This document shows positions 8,764-18,786 of a DNA stretch of 64,000 nt, piece after piece; within the stretch, counting starts at the first letter, position 1; every line of letters starts with the position of its first letter. Under the pieces are notes generated by a model that saw only the letters and a list, made by a program, of their open reading frames with translations, searched no databases and was not told the origin of the DNA. The position numbers and the translations under genes are program-made. The DNA is taken from assembly GCF_001613105.1 (NCBI RefSeq), contig NZ_BDBS01000005.1, positions 62,001-126,000 on the forward strand, in the 5' to 3' direction. This DNA comes from Nocardia pseudobrasiliensis NBRC 108224 (lineage in GTDB: Bacteria; Actinomycetota; Actinomycetes; Mycobacteriales; Mycobacteriaceae).

Positions 8764-10869
8764 CTACCGCAGCTGTCGCATGAAGTAGGTGTAGCGCAGC
8801 GCGGTGGTGACGGCCGAGTCATCGATGTTCGCGCCCGCGCCGTGCCCGCCCGCCGAACCCTCGTAGTACAGATACGGGTCGCCGAAGGAATTCAGCCGCG
8901 CGGCGAACTTGCGGGCCTGCTGCGGGCCGACCCGATCGTCCTTGGCGGTGGTCCAGATGAACGGTTCCGGGTAGCGCACACCGGATTTCAGCTGTGCGTA
9001 GGGCGAGATCTTCGCCAGGAACGCGCGCTGGGCCGGGTTGTCGACGCTGCCGTATTCGCCGACCCAGGACGCCCCGGCGGCGAGCCGCTCGTAGCGCAGC
9101 ATATCCAGCAGCGGCACCCCGATGTCCACGGCGTTCCACAGCTCCGGATGCTGGGTGAGTTCGACGCCCATGAGCAGTCCGCCGTTGGAGGCGCCGGTAA
9201 TGCCCAGATGCCGGGCCGAAGTGATCCTGCGATCGATGAGATCGCGTCCCACCGCGGCGAAATCGTCGAAGGCGCGCTGGCGGTTGGTGGTCAGCGCCGC
9301 CTCGTGCCAGGCCGGTCCGAATTCACCGCCGCCGCGAATATTGGCCAGTGCGAAGGCGCCACCGCGCGCCAGCCACAATCGGCCGAGCACCCCGGAGTAG
9401 CTCGGGGTCGAACTCACCCCGAAACCGCCGTAGGCGTTGAGGATCGTGGGTGTGCTGCCGTCGAGCGGCATATCCGCGCGGTGCACGACGAAGTAGGGAA
9501 CCTGGGTGCCGTCGGTGGAGGTGGCCTTCCACTGGTCGACGGTCAGTCCGGCCGAATCGAACTGCGGCGGAACCCTTTTCACCTCCGCGAGCGCCCCCGT
9601 GACGGTGTCGAGACGCCACAGCGTCGGCGGTTCCAGGAACGAGGTGACGGTCAGATAGGACAGGCCGCTGTGATCGTCCGCGGCGGTCGCGGTGATGGCG
9701 GCATTGTCGGGCAGGGCCACCGGGGCCGCCGTCCACGCGCCGCTCGAGCCCGGTCGGTAGATCGTGGCCCGCCCGCGCACATCGTGCAGTGACGACACCA
9801 CCACCTGATCGCGGGTGGTCAACACCTGTTCCAGGGCATCGGCCGGGCCCGGGGCGTAGACCACCGTGGGTCGAAGTCGGCCGGGGTCGCGGGCGAGTTC
9901 GTCGGCGTCGAGAGCGATCAGCGTTCCGGCGGGGTGATTCGCGCCGTCGACCGACCAATCCTGTTGCAGGGAAACCAGAACGCGATTGGCGACCATGCCC
10001 TGCAGTTCGGATTTGGGTGGCAGGGCGACCGGTTGGGAGCCGTTCACGAGCAGGCGGTATTCGTGGTCGAAGAACGAGGGGTTGCGGTCCAGCAGCGCCA
10101 GCCGGTGGTTCTCGCCGTCGGTCAGCACGATCGGCCGGGTGCTGACATCGGTGCGTTCACCGCGGCCGACCTCGACGGCGGCGTCGAGTGGACGGCCGCG
10201 ATCCCACTGCTTGATCACGTAGGGGTAGCTGGAGGTGGTCAGCTCGCCGGGCGTCCACTCCCGGCCGACCAGCAGCGTATTGTCGTCGACCCAGGCGACG
10301 TCCTGCTTACCGCGCGGCAGTACGAATCCGTCGGCCACGAATTGATCTGTGTTCAAGTCGAATTCGCGAACGGTGACGGCGTCCTCGCCGCCCTCCGACA
10401 GCTCGACGAGGCAGCGCGTCTGGCTCACGGGCGCGCAGTCGACGCCCTTCCATACCCAGTTCTTGCCCTCGGTGTGGGCCAGTGCGTCCACGTCGAGCAC
10501 GGTCGTCCAATGCGGTTGCGGCGATTCGTAATCCGCGACCGATGTCTTACGCCAAATGCCCTGTTCGTGATCGGGATCCTGCCAGAAGTTGTAGATCTCG
10601 CCGTGGATGATGTCCGGTTCGGCCAGCCGATCCGGGGAATTGCCGATCTCCCTGGTCTGCGCCAGATTGTCGGCGTATCGCGAATCCTTTTGCAGCACAC
10701 CGAGGGTTTTGGCGTTCTCCGCCGCCACCCACTGGTGCACCCGGGGGCTGTCGTTGTCCTCCAGCCAGCGGAATTCGTCGTCCGACGACGAGGTTTGTCC
10801 GCACGCCGCCCCGGCCGCGGCCACCAGCACCGCCATGACCGCCGTCAATCCGCCCGCAGCACGTCCCAC
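8764..10869 (-). CDS. S9A prolyl oligopeptidase family protein, exported
   Basis: 701 aa from GTG 10869 with GGGGAGG seven bases upstream. A signal segment ends in AAGAACG, a plausible but weak lipobox. Then come the N-terminal cap/beta-propeller (DEFRWLEDNDSPRVHQWV start) and an alpha/beta-hydrolase domain. Catalytic residues by eye: Ser about 561 (GITGASNGG), Asp about 644/645 (TAKDDRVGP), His about 676 (GSAGGHGAG). S9A enzymes cleave short peptides after proline and are usually cytosolic, so an exported, perhaps lipid-anchored, form is notable. Single gene behind a terminator; substrate unknown. Confidence 0.88.
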   Translation of the reverse strand: MGRAAGGLTAVMAVLVAAAGAACGQTSSSDDEFRWLEDNDSPRVHQWVAAENAKTLGVLQKDSRYADNLAQTREIGNSPDRLAEPDIIHGEIYNFWQDPDHEQGIWRKTSVADYESPQPHWTTVLDVDALAHTEGKNWVWKGVDCAPVSQTRCLVELSEGGEDAVTVREFDLNTDQFVADGFVLPRGKQDVAWVDDNTLLVGREWTPGELTTSSYPYVIKQWDRGRPLDAAVEVGRGERTDVSTRPIVLTDGENHRLALLDRNPSFFDHEYRLLVNGSQPVALPPKSELQGMVANRVLVSLQQDWSVDGANHPAGTLIALDADELARDPGRLRPTVVYAPGPADALEQVLTTRDQVVVSSLHDVRGRATIYRPGSSGAWTAAPVALPDNAAITATAADDHSGLSYLTVTSFLEPPTLWRLDTVTGALAEVKRVPPQFDSAGLTVDQWKATSTDGTQVPYFVVHRADMPLDGSTPTILNAYGGFGVSSTPSYSGVLGRLWLARGGAFALANIRGGGEFGPAWHEAALTTNRQRAFDDFAAVGRDLIDRRITSARHLGITGASNGGLLMGVELTQHPELWNAVDIGVPLLDMLRYERLAAGASWVGEYGSVDNPAQRAFLAKISPYAQLKSGVRYPEPFIWTTAKDDRVGPQQARKFAARLNSFGDPYLYYEGSAGGHGAGANIDDSAVTTALRYTYFMRQLR

Positions 10870-10968
10870 AACGCCTCCCCAAGATCGTCCGGAGCGACCA
10901 AGCCTAGAACACCCGAAGCGGCGCGCCGGGACGCTCGAGCCGATCGGCGCGCCCGCCTCGCGACCGAA

Positions 10969-11001
10969 ACGAGCCCGCGTACCAGGGTTACGCGGGCTCG
11001 T
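10969..11001 (-). terminator. intrinsic terminator of the 11024-11674 gene
   Basis: A perfect 13-bp inverted repeat (ACGAGCCCGCGTA and its complement) with a 7-base loop. On the minus strand the stem is followed by TTT. It lies 22 bases past the stop of the secreted-protein gene and before the peptidase start, so it separates two minus-strand units. Confidence 0.75.
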
Positions 11002-11023
11002 CGTTGTCGGAATCGGGCCGGGG

Positions 11024-12047
<1,024 letters not shown>

Positions 12048-12641
12048 TCAGCCGAGGGCCGTCAACGCCATCGCCCGCAGAATCGGCCGCGCGCGTGTGG
12101 CCAGAGCCGCCGAGGCGCTGTGCGGTGTGGAGTTGAGTAGCCCGAACACCGCGTGCGCCTGCACCCGGGCCGACGCCTCGGCCAGATCGGGATGCAGTTC
12201 GCGCAGGACGCCCACCCAGATTTCGACGTACTGCCGCTGCGTGCGGCGGACCTGCCGCCGCGCGGTCTCGGGCAGATTCTCCAGATCGCGGTCCTGGACG
12301 CGAATCAGTTCGGGCTCGCCCAGAGCGAAGTCGAGATGGAAATCGACCAGCGCCGACAGTGCCTGTTCGGGCGTATCCGAGCGATCCACGCAGCCGCGCC
12401 CGCCCTCGAGCAGGCGCTGACTGATCCCCACCAGCAACTCGACCAGCAGCGCCTCCTTGTTGGGGAAGTGCCGGTACACCGCCGGTCCGCTGATACCCGC
12501 CGCCGCGCCCAGATCCTCGAGGCGCACGCCCGGGAATCCGCGATCGGCGATCAGCCGCGCGCCCGCCTCCAACAGCTGCTGTCGTCGCTGCGCCTTGAGC
12601 TGCTCGCGTCGGGTGGGCGCAACGGAATCGCTCGTGGTCAT
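12048..12641 (-). CDS. TetR/AcrR family regulator of the acyl-CoA carboxylase cluster
   Basis: 197 aa. The N-terminal TetR DNA-binding domain has its helix-turn-helix about residues 35-58 (VRLEDLGAAAGISGPAVYRHF), and a C-terminal ligand domain of about 130 residues follows. It is divergent from accD1 over a 94-base AT-rich gap with an inverted repeat. In M. tuberculosis a TetR gene (Rv2506) stands at the head of the equivalent catabolic block, so this is probably its local repressor, relieved by an acyl-CoA. Family certain; role inferred from position. Confidence 0.85.
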   Translation of the reverse strand: MTTSDSVAPTRREQLKAQRRQQLLEAGARLIADRGFPGVRLEDLGAAAGISGPAVYRHFPNKEALLVELLVGISQRLLEGGRGCVDRSDTPEQALSALVDFHLDFALGEPELIRVQDRDLENLPETARRQVRRTQRQYVEIWVGVLRELHPDLAEASARVQAHAVFGLLNSTPHSASAALATRARPILRAMALTALG

Positions 12642-12670
12642 CGCGCCTGCTCTCTGCTCGCCTGGACAAC

Positions 12671-12718
12671 TCGGTTAATGCAGATTATCTTAAACTTCAG
12701 TTATTGGCGATTAACCGA
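12671..12718. promoter_or_regulatory. candidate TetR operator in accD1 divergent promoter
   Basis: TCGGTTAAT (12671-12679) and its exact complement ATTAACCGA (12710-12718) flank an AT-rich centre of 30 bases in the gap between the TetR gene and accD1. The two arms could be separate half-sites or parts of two operators. That this is the binding site of the neighbouring TetR protein is inference. Confidence 0.45.
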
Positions 12719-12735
12719 TCGGGCAGGATGGCGTG

Positions 12736-14313
12736 ATGACGGTTACGCAGGACACGGGCGTGGACAATCGCTCGGCACATCTGGCGCTTGTGGACGAGCT
12801 GCGATCCAGACTCGCCGCGACGGCGCTGGGCGGGTCCGAGCGGGCCCGCGAACGCCACCTCGCGCGCGGCAAACTGCTGCCGCGCGATCGCGTGGACCGG
12901 TTGCTCGATCCCGGTAGCCCGTTCCTCGAGCTCGCGCCGCTGGCGGCCACCGGCATGTACGGCGACGAATGTCCGGGCGCGGGCGTGATCGGCGGTATCG
13001 GACGGGTCTCGGGCCGCGAATGCGTGATCGTGGCCAATGACGCCACGGTCAAGGGCGGCACCTACTATCCGATGACGGTCAAGAAGCATCTGCGCGCGCA
13101 GGAGATCGCGCTGCAGAACCGGCTGCCCTGCATCTATCTGGTCGATTCCGGCGGTGCGCATCTGCCCTCGCAGGACGAGGTATTCCCCGACCGCGAGCAT
13201 TTCGGCCGCATCTTCTACAACCAGGCGACCATGAGCGCCCAGGGGATTCCGCAGATCGCGGCCGTACTCGGCTCGTGCACCGCGGGCGGCGCGTACGTCC
13301 CGGCGATGAGCGACGAGGCGGTGATCGTGCGCAATCAGGGCACGATCTTCCTGGGCGGTCCGCCGCTGGTGAAGGCCGCGACCGGCGAGGTGGTGACCGC
13401 CGAGGAGCTCGGCGGCGGCGAATTGCATTCGCGCACATCGGGAGTCACCGATCATCTGGCCGAGGACGATGAGGACGCGCTGCGCATCGTACGTCGCATC
13501 GTGGCCACGCTCGGCCCGAAGTCCCCGAGTCCGTGGGACATTCTGCCCACGGTGGATCCCATCGCGCCGCAGGATCAGCTCTACGACGTCGTCCCGGTGG
13601 ATCTGCGCACGCCCTACGATGTGCGCGAGGTGATCACCCGCGTCGTCGACGGCGGTGAATTCGACGAGTTCAAATCCGAATACGGCCGCACGCTGGTCAC
13701 GGGCTTCGCCCGCATCCACGGCCATCCGGTCGGCATCGTCGCCAACAACGGCGTGCTGTTCGCCGAATCCGCCCTCAAGGGAGCGCATTTCATCGAGCTG
13801 TGCGATAAACGCTCGGTGCCGCTGGTGTTCCTGCAGAACATCACCGGCTTCATGGTCGGCCGCGACTACGAGGCGGGCGGTATCGCCAAGCACGGCGCGA
13901 AGATGGTCACCGCGGTGGCGTGTGCGCGGGTGCCGAAGCTGACGGTGGTGATCGGCGGCTCCTACGGCGCGGGCAACTACTCCATGTGCGGGCGCGCGTA
14001 TTCGCCGCGCTTCCTGTGGATGTGGCCCAATGCGCGGATCTCGGTGATGGGCGGTGAACAGGCGGCCTCGGTGCTGGCGACCGTGCGCGGCGATCAGCTC
14101 GGCGACTCCTGGGACGCGCGGGAGCAGGAGGCGTTCAAGGCTCCCATTCGGGAACAATATGAGCGCCAAGGCAATCCGTACTATTCGACCGCGCGGCTGT
14201 GGGACGACGGTGTCATAGACCCCGCCGACACCCGCACGGTCCTGGGACTGGCGCTGTCGGTATGCGCGCAGGCCCCGCTCGCCCCGGTTTCCTACGGCGT
14301 CTTCCGGATGTGA
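12736..14313 (+). CDS. accD1: acyl-CoA carboxylase beta subunit (AccD1-type, methylcrotonyl-CoA carboxylase carboxyltransferase)
   Basis: 525 aa from ATG 12736 (a GTG lies three bases earlier; AGGATG upstream). Full-length carboxyltransferase with both crotonase-like halves: [20 protein letters not shown] at the start, [20 protein letters not shown] (acyl-CoA side), [20 protein letters not shown] and [16 protein letters not shown] (carboxybiotin side). The wording is that of methylcrotonyl-CoA carboxylase beta chains rather than propionyl-CoA types. In M. tuberculosis the AccD1-AccA1 complex has been shown to act as 3-methylcrotonyl-CoA carboxylase in leucine breakdown. First gene of a tightly packed operon. 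Confidence 0.92.
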   Translation: MTVTQDTGVDNRSAHLALVDELRSRLAATALGGSERARERHLARGKLLPRDRVDRLLDPGSPFLELAPLAATGMYGDECPGAGVIGGIGRVSGRECVIVANDATVKGGTYYPMTVKKHLRAQEIALQNRLPCIYLVDSGGAHLPSQDEVFPDREHFGRIFYNQATMSAQGIPQIAAVLGSCTAGGAYVPAMSDEAVIVRNQGTIFLGGPPLVKAATGEVVTAEELGGGELHSRTSGVTDHLAEDDEDALRIVRRIVATLGPKSPSPWDILPTVDPIAPQDQLYDVVPVDLRTPYDVREVITRVVDGGEFDEFKSEYGRTLVTGFARIHGHPVGIVANNGVLFAESALKGAHFIELCDKRSVPLVFLQNITGFMVGRDYEAGGIAKHGAKMVTAVACARVPKLTVVIGGSYGAGNYSMCGRAYSPRFLWMWPNARISVMGGEQAASVLATVRGDQLGDSWDAREQEAFKAPIREQYERQGNPYYSTARLWDDGVIDPADTRTVLGLALSVCAQAPLAPVSYGVFRM

Positions 14314-14318
14314 TCGAG

Positions 14319-16334
14319 ATGATGCACAAATCCCACCCCGTCCCCTTCGACACCGTTCTGGTCGCGAACCGCGGTGAGATCGCGGTGCGCGTCATTCGGA
14401 CGTTGCGCACCATGGGAATTCGCTCGGTCGCGGTGTACAGCGACGCCGACGCGGACGCCCGCCACGTGCACGAGGCCGATATCGCGGTGCGGCTTGGCCC
14501 CGCGCCCGCGCGGCAGAGTTATCTCGACATCGCCCGCGTGGTCGACGCCGCGGTGCGTACCCGCGCGCAGGCCGTCCACCCGGGATACGGCTTCCTGTCG
14601 GAGAATTCGGCCTTCGCGGCCGCGCTCGCCGAGGCGGGCATCGTATTCCTGGGCCCGCCTGCCCGGGCCATCGAGATCATGGGTGACAAGATCGCCGCGA
14701 AGAATACGGTCTCTGCCTTCGGCGTCCCGGTGGTGCCCGGCATCGCCCGGCCCGGTCTTACCGACGCCGAATTGATCGACGCCGCAACCGATATCGGCTA
14801 TCCGGTCCTGGTGAAGCCGTCCGCGGGTGGCGGCGGTAAGGGTATGCGGCTGGTGCACGAGCCGGAGAAGCTGCCCGACGCGCTGGTGAGCGCGCGGCGC
14901 GAGGCGGGCGCCTCCTTCGGCGACGACACCCTGTTCCTGGAGCGCTTCGTCACCCGGCCCCGCCATATCGAGGTCCAGATCCTCGCCGATCAGTACGGCC
15001 ATGTACTGCATCTGGGCGAACGCGAGTGCAGCCTGCAGCGGCGGCATCAGAAGGTGATCGAGGAGGCGCCCTCCCCGTTGCTGGACGCCGAGACCCGGGC
15101 GCGGATCGGCGCGGCGGCCTGCAATACCGCGCGCAGCGTCGAATACGTGGGCGCGGGCACGGTCGAATTCATCGTCTCCGCCGATCGCCCGGACGAGTTC
15201 TTCTTCATGGAGATGAATACCCGACTACAGGTGGAACATCCGGTGACCGAACTGATCACCGGCGTCGATCTGGTCGAATGCCAGGTCCGGGTGGCCGCGG
15301 GCCAGAAGCTGGCCGCGAGCCAGGACGATATCCAGCTGACCGGACACGCCGTCGAGGCCCGCGTCTACGCGGAGGATCCCGGCCGCGACTTCCTGCCCAC
15401 CGGCGGCACGGTGCTGGCGCTTTCGGAGCCGGAAGGCCAAGGGGTGCGGGTGGATTCGAGCCTGCGCGCGGGAACGGTGGTCGGCAGCGACTACGACCCC
15501 ATGCTGTCCAAGGTGATCGCCTACGGCCCCGATCGCGCCGCGGCCATCGCGAAACTGGATCAGGCGCTGGCCGATACGGTCGTGCTCGGTGTGCGGACCA
15601 ATACCGACTTCCTGCGCTTCCTGCTGGCCGATCCGGAGGTGATCGCCGGACGGCTGGATACCGGACTGCTGGACCGGCGGGCCGTCGACTTCCGGGCCGC
15701 CGCGGTCACCGACGAACAGTTCATCGCCGCCGCGGTCGCCCGCTGGCTGCCCGCCTGGTCCGCCCGGCCCACGAGTCCCTGGGAGATTCCCGACGGCTGG
15801 CGACTGGGTACCCCCGCGCCGACCACCATCCGGCTCGTCGGCGGCGATCGCACGGTGCACGTCTCGATCTGCGGCCGTCCGGATGCCGCGCTGGTCTGGG
15901 TGGACGATGGCGAAAAGCATTCGCTGACAGCCGATATCGACTCCGATCGGGTCGTCGTCGCGCTCGACGGCATTCGTTGCTCGTTCCGGGTGGCCGAACG
16001 TGACGGCCAGATCTGGCTCGCCGATTCCGTCGGCATCGCGATGGTCCGCGAGGTCGCCGAGGTCAGCGTGCGCGCCGCCGCCGAACATGTCGGCGACGCC
16101 GAAATCCGCAGTCCCATGCCGGGTGCGGTGATCGCCGTATCGGCCGCGGCGGGTTCGACCGTCGCGGCGGGCGCGCCGGTGATCGTCGTCGAGGCCATGA
16201 AGATGGAGCACACCCTCACCGCCCCGATCGCGGGAACCGTTGAGCTGCTGGTCGATTCGGGCGCGCAGGTGCAGGTCGACCAGGTGCTCGCCCGCATCGT
16301 TCCCGATACCGAAGCGAAGGAATCCTCCCGATGA
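14319..16334 (+). CDS. accA1: acyl-CoA carboxylase alpha subunit (biotin carboxylase + BCCP, AccA1-type)
   Basis: 671 aa from ATG 14319, five bases after accD1 (ATG 14322 and GTG 14310 are alternatives). Order: biotin-carboxylase N domain ([17 protein letters not shown]), ATP-grasp ([28 protein letters not shown]), C-terminal carboxylase domain, a BT-type linker, and a biotinyl domain with VEAMKMEHT (biotin Lys about 628). It carboxylates biotin with ATP and bicarbonate and hands it to AccD1. The stop overlaps the next start as ATGA. Full-length and intact. Confidence 0.93.
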   Translation: MMHKSHPVPFDTVLVANRGEIAVRVIRTLRTMGIRSVAVYSDADADARHVHEADIAVRLGPAPARQSYLDIARVVDAAVRTRAQAVHPGYGFLSENSAFAAALAEAGIVFLGPPARAIEIMGDKIAAKNTVSAFGVPVVPGIARPGLTDAELIDAATDIGYPVLVKPSAGGGGKGMRLVHEPEKLPDALVSARREAGASFGDDTLFLERFVTRPRHIEVQILADQYGHVLHLGERECSLQRRHQKVIEEAPSPLLDAETRARIGAAACNTARSVEYVGAGTVEFIVSADRPDEFFFMEMNTRLQVEHPVTELITGVDLVECQVRVAAGQKLAASQDDIQLTGHAVEARVYAEDPGRDFLPTGGTVLALSEPEGQGVRVDSSLRAGTVVGSDYDPMLSKVIAYGPDRAAAIAKLDQALADTVVLGVRTNTDFLRFLLADPEVIAGRLDTGLLDRRAVDFRAAAVTDEQFIAAAVARWLPAWSARPTSPWEIPDGWRLGTPAPTTIRLVGGDRTVHVSICGRPDAALVWVDDGEKHSLTADIDSDRVVVALDGIRCSFRVAERDGQIWLADSVGIAMVREVAEVSVRAAAEHVGDAEIRSPMPGAVIAVSAAAGSTVAAGAPVIVVEAMKMEHTLTAPIAGTVELLVDSGAQVQVDQVLARIVPDTEAKESSR

Positions 16335-17491
16335 CCGATTTTTTGTCCACGGGCACGCTGCCCGACGACTACCGCGATCTAGCGCTCACCGTCCGGGACT
16401 TCGCGCAGAAGGTCGTCGCGCCGGTCTCCGCCAAACACGATGAGGACCACAGCTTCCCGTACCAGGTGGTGGCGGGGATGGCCGAGATGGGCCTGTTCGG
16501 CCTGCCGTTCCCCGAGGAGTACGGCGGCATGGGCGGGGACTACTTCGCGCTGTGCCTGGCCCTCGAGGAGCTGGGCAAGGTCGACCAGAGCGTCGCCATC
16601 ACCCTGGAGGCCGGCGTCTCACTGGGCGCGATGCCGATCTTCCGCTTCGGCAACGACAAGCAGAAGCGGGAGTGGTTGCCGCAGTTGACCTCCGGTCGCG
16701 CCCTGGCCGGCTTCGGCCTCACCGAACCGGGTGCGGGCAGCGATGCGGGGGGCACCCGCACCACGGCCGTGCTCGATGGCGACGACTGGATCATCAACGG
16801 CAACAAGCAGTTCATCACCAACTCCGGCACCGATATCACCCGCCTGGTGACGGTGACCGCGGTGACGGGGCAGTCCGGCGGCAAGAAGGAGATCTCCACG
16901 ATCCTGGTGCCCACCGATACACCGGGCTTCACCGCCGAACCCGCCTACAACAAGGTCGGTTGGAACGCCTCGGACACCCATCCCCTCACCTTCGTCGATG
17001 TCCGTGTGCCGCAGGAGAATCTGCTCGGCGAGCGCGGGCGCGGCTACGCCAACTTCCTGCGCATCCTCGACGAGGGTCGCATCGCCATCGCGGCGCTCGC
17101 GGTCGGCGCGGCCCAGGGCTGTGTGGACGAGAGCGTGCGCTACGCCAAGGAGCGCGAGGCCTTCGGCCAGCCGATCGCCCGCAACCAGGCCATCGCCTAC
17201 AAGATCGCGCGAATGGAGGCGCGGGCGCACGCCGCCCGCACGGCCTACTACGACGCGGCCGCGCTGATGCTGTCCGGTAAGCCGTTCAAGAAGCAGGCCT
17301 CGATCGCCAAACTGGTCGGCAGCGAGGCGGCCATGGACAATGCCCGCGATGCCACCCAGATCTTCGGCGGGTACGGCTTCATGAACGAATATGCTGTGGC
17401 GCGGCACTATCGCGACAGCAAGATTCTGGAAGTCGGTGAGGGCACCACGGAGGTGCAGTTGATGCTGATCGGACGGGAGCTCGGGCTGTGA
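16331..17491 (+). CDS. acyl-CoA dehydrogenase (FadE19-like)
   Basis: 386 aa FAD-dependent acyl-CoA dehydrogenase. Landmarks: [18 protein letters not shown] near residue 130, [20 protein letters not shown] and the C-terminal [18 protein letters not shown]. The base-providing Glu is present in the MCAD-type place (VGEGTTEVQ, Glu about 370). Isovaleryl-CoA dehydrogenases normally have Ala/Gly there and a Glu elsewhere. Context (between accA1 and a MaoC hydratase) suggests it makes the enoyl-CoA used by the carboxylase, but the residue pattern leaves the substrate open. ATGA overlap with accA1, GTGA overlap with the next gene. Confidence 0.87.
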   Translation: MTDFLSTGTLPDDYRDLALTVRDFAQKVVAPVSAKHDEDHSFPYQVVAGMAEMGLFGLPFPEEYGGMGGDYFALCLALEELGKVDQSVAITLEAGVSLGAMPIFRFGNDKQKREWLPQLTSGRALAGFGLTEPGAGSDAGGTRTTAVLDGDDWIINGNKQFITNSGTDITRLVTVTAVTGQSGGKKEISTILVPTDTPGFTAEPAYNKVGWNASDTHPLTFVDVRVPQENLLGERGRGYANFLRILDEGRIAIAALAVGAAQGCVDESVRYAKEREAFGQPIARNQAIAYKIARMEARAHAARTAYYDAAALMLSGKPFKKQASIAKLVGSEAAMDNARDATQIFGGYGFMNEYAVARHYRDSKILEVGEGTTEVQLMLIGRELGL

Positions 17492-17970
17492 CCGAACCCT
17501 TGCGGCGAGTGGTGCAGCGCGGACTGTGGTTCGAGGAATTCGAGGAGGGCGTGCTGTACGAACACCGGCCCGGGCGGACGATTACCGAGGCCGACAATGT
17601 GCTGTTCACGACGCTGACCATGAATACCCAGGCGTTGCACCTGGACGCGGCCTTCGCCGACGGGCTGCCGCCGTTCAATCAGCGGCTGGTCAATTCCATG
17701 TTCACGCTGTCCACGCTGGTCGGCCTGTCGGTGGCTCAGTTGACCCAGGGCACGATCGTGGCCAATCTCGGCTTCTCCGATATCGCTTTCCCCAAACCGC
17801 TGTTCCACGGCGACACCCTCTACGCCGAGACGCTGATCACCGAGAAGCGGGAATCCAAGAGTCGCCCCGGGGAGGGGATCGTGACCTTCGCCCACACCGG
17901 CCGCAATCAGCACGGTGACGTCGTGGCGATCGCCACCCGCAAGACGCTGGTGCGGTGCAGGCCCTCATGA
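17488..17970 (+). CDS. MaoC-like (R)-hydratase family protein
   Basis: 160 aa hot-dog-fold enoyl-CoA hydratase family member from GTG 17488 (GTGA overlap with the dehydrogenase). The hydratase segment TEADNVLFTTLTMNTQALH carries the Asp/Asn and His expected of the active site. It corresponds by order to Rv2499c. In a leucine route it could hydrate 3-methylglutaconyl-CoA to HMG-CoA; homologues near CitE are also linked to mesaconyl/itaconyl-CoA hydration. Which reaction applies here cannot be told from sequence. Confidence 0.82.
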   Translation: MTEPLRRVVQRGLWFEEFEEGVLYEHRPGRTITEADNVLFTTLTMNTQALHLDAAFADGLPPFNQRLVNSMFTLSTLVGLSVAQLTQGTIVANLGFSDIAFPKPLFHGDTLYAETLITEKRESKSRPGEGIVTFAHTGRNQHGDVVAIATRKTLVRCRPS

Positions 17971-18770
17971 GCTGGGAGATGCCCGGCCCGGCGTGGCTGT
18001 TCTGCCCCGCCGACCGCCCCGAGCGCTTCGAGAAGGCCGCGGCCGCGGCCGATGTGGTGATCCTGGATCTGGAAGACGGTGTGGCCCCCGCCGACAAGGC
18101 GGCCGCGCGGGAGGCGCTGATCGCCACCCGGCTCGATCCGCGCCGCACGATCGTGCGCGTGAACGCGGTCGGCGGCGAGGATCACGCGCTGGATCTCGGC
18201 GCGCTCGCCCGCACCGACTACGAACGCGTGATGCTTCCCAAATGTGAAAGCGTCGAACAGGTTTCGCTCCTGCCGTACCGGGCGATCGCCCTGATCGAAT
18301 CGCCGCTGGGCGCGCTGGCGGTCGATGCGGTGATGCGGGCGGACAATGCGATCGGCGTCATGTGGGGCGCGGAGGATCTGGTCGCGGCCCTGGGCGGCAA
18401 TTCCAGCAGGCACACCGACGGCGGTTATCGCGATATCGCCCGCCATGTGCGCTCCTCGGCCCTGTTGGCGGCCAAGGCCTATGGGAAGTTCGCCCTGGAT
18501 TCGGTGTATCTCGACCTCGAGGATCTCGACGGCCTGCGCGCGGAGACCGAGGACGCGGTGGCGGTCGGATTCGATGCCAAGGTGGCCATCCACCCCGGCC
18601 AGATCCCGGTGATCCGCTCCGCCTACACCCCAACCGACGACGAATTATCCTGGGCGCGAAGGCTGCTCGACGAGGTTCCGCACAATCGCGGCGTATTCGC
18701 GTTCGAGGGCCGGATGGTCGACGGACCCGTCATTCGTCACGCGGAACGTATCGTACGGCGCGCGGGGTAG
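17967..18770 (+). CDS. citE: CitE-like HpcH/HpaI family acyl-CoA lyase
   Basis: 267 aa. ATG 17967 overlaps the previous stop as ATGA and was preferred over GTG 17955. TIM-barrel lyase with the CitE motifs DVVILDLEDGVAP (metal-binding Glu/Asp), IALIESPLGAL and KVAIHPGQIPVI. It is a stand-alone CitE without CitD/CitF, as in M. tuberculosis Rv2498c, for which beta-hydroxyacyl-CoA lyase activities (HMG-CoA, citramalyl-CoA) have been reported. In this operon it is the natural candidate for cleaving HMG-CoA to acetyl-CoA and acetoacetate. Confidence 0.85.
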   Translation: MSWEMPGPAWLFCPADRPERFEKAAAAADVVILDLEDGVAPADKAAAREALIATRLDPRRTIVRVNAVGGEDHALDLGALARTDYERVMLPKCESVEQVSLLPYRAIALIESPLGALAVDAVMRADNAIGVMWGAEDLVAALGGNSSRHTDGGYRDIARHVRSSALLAAKAYGKFALDSVYLDLEDLDGLRAETEDAVAVGFDAKVAIHPGQIPVIRSAYTPTDDELSWARRLLDEVPHNRGVFAFEGRMVDGPVIRHAERIVRRAG

Positions 18771-18786
18771 AAGGAGAGTGAGTGCG

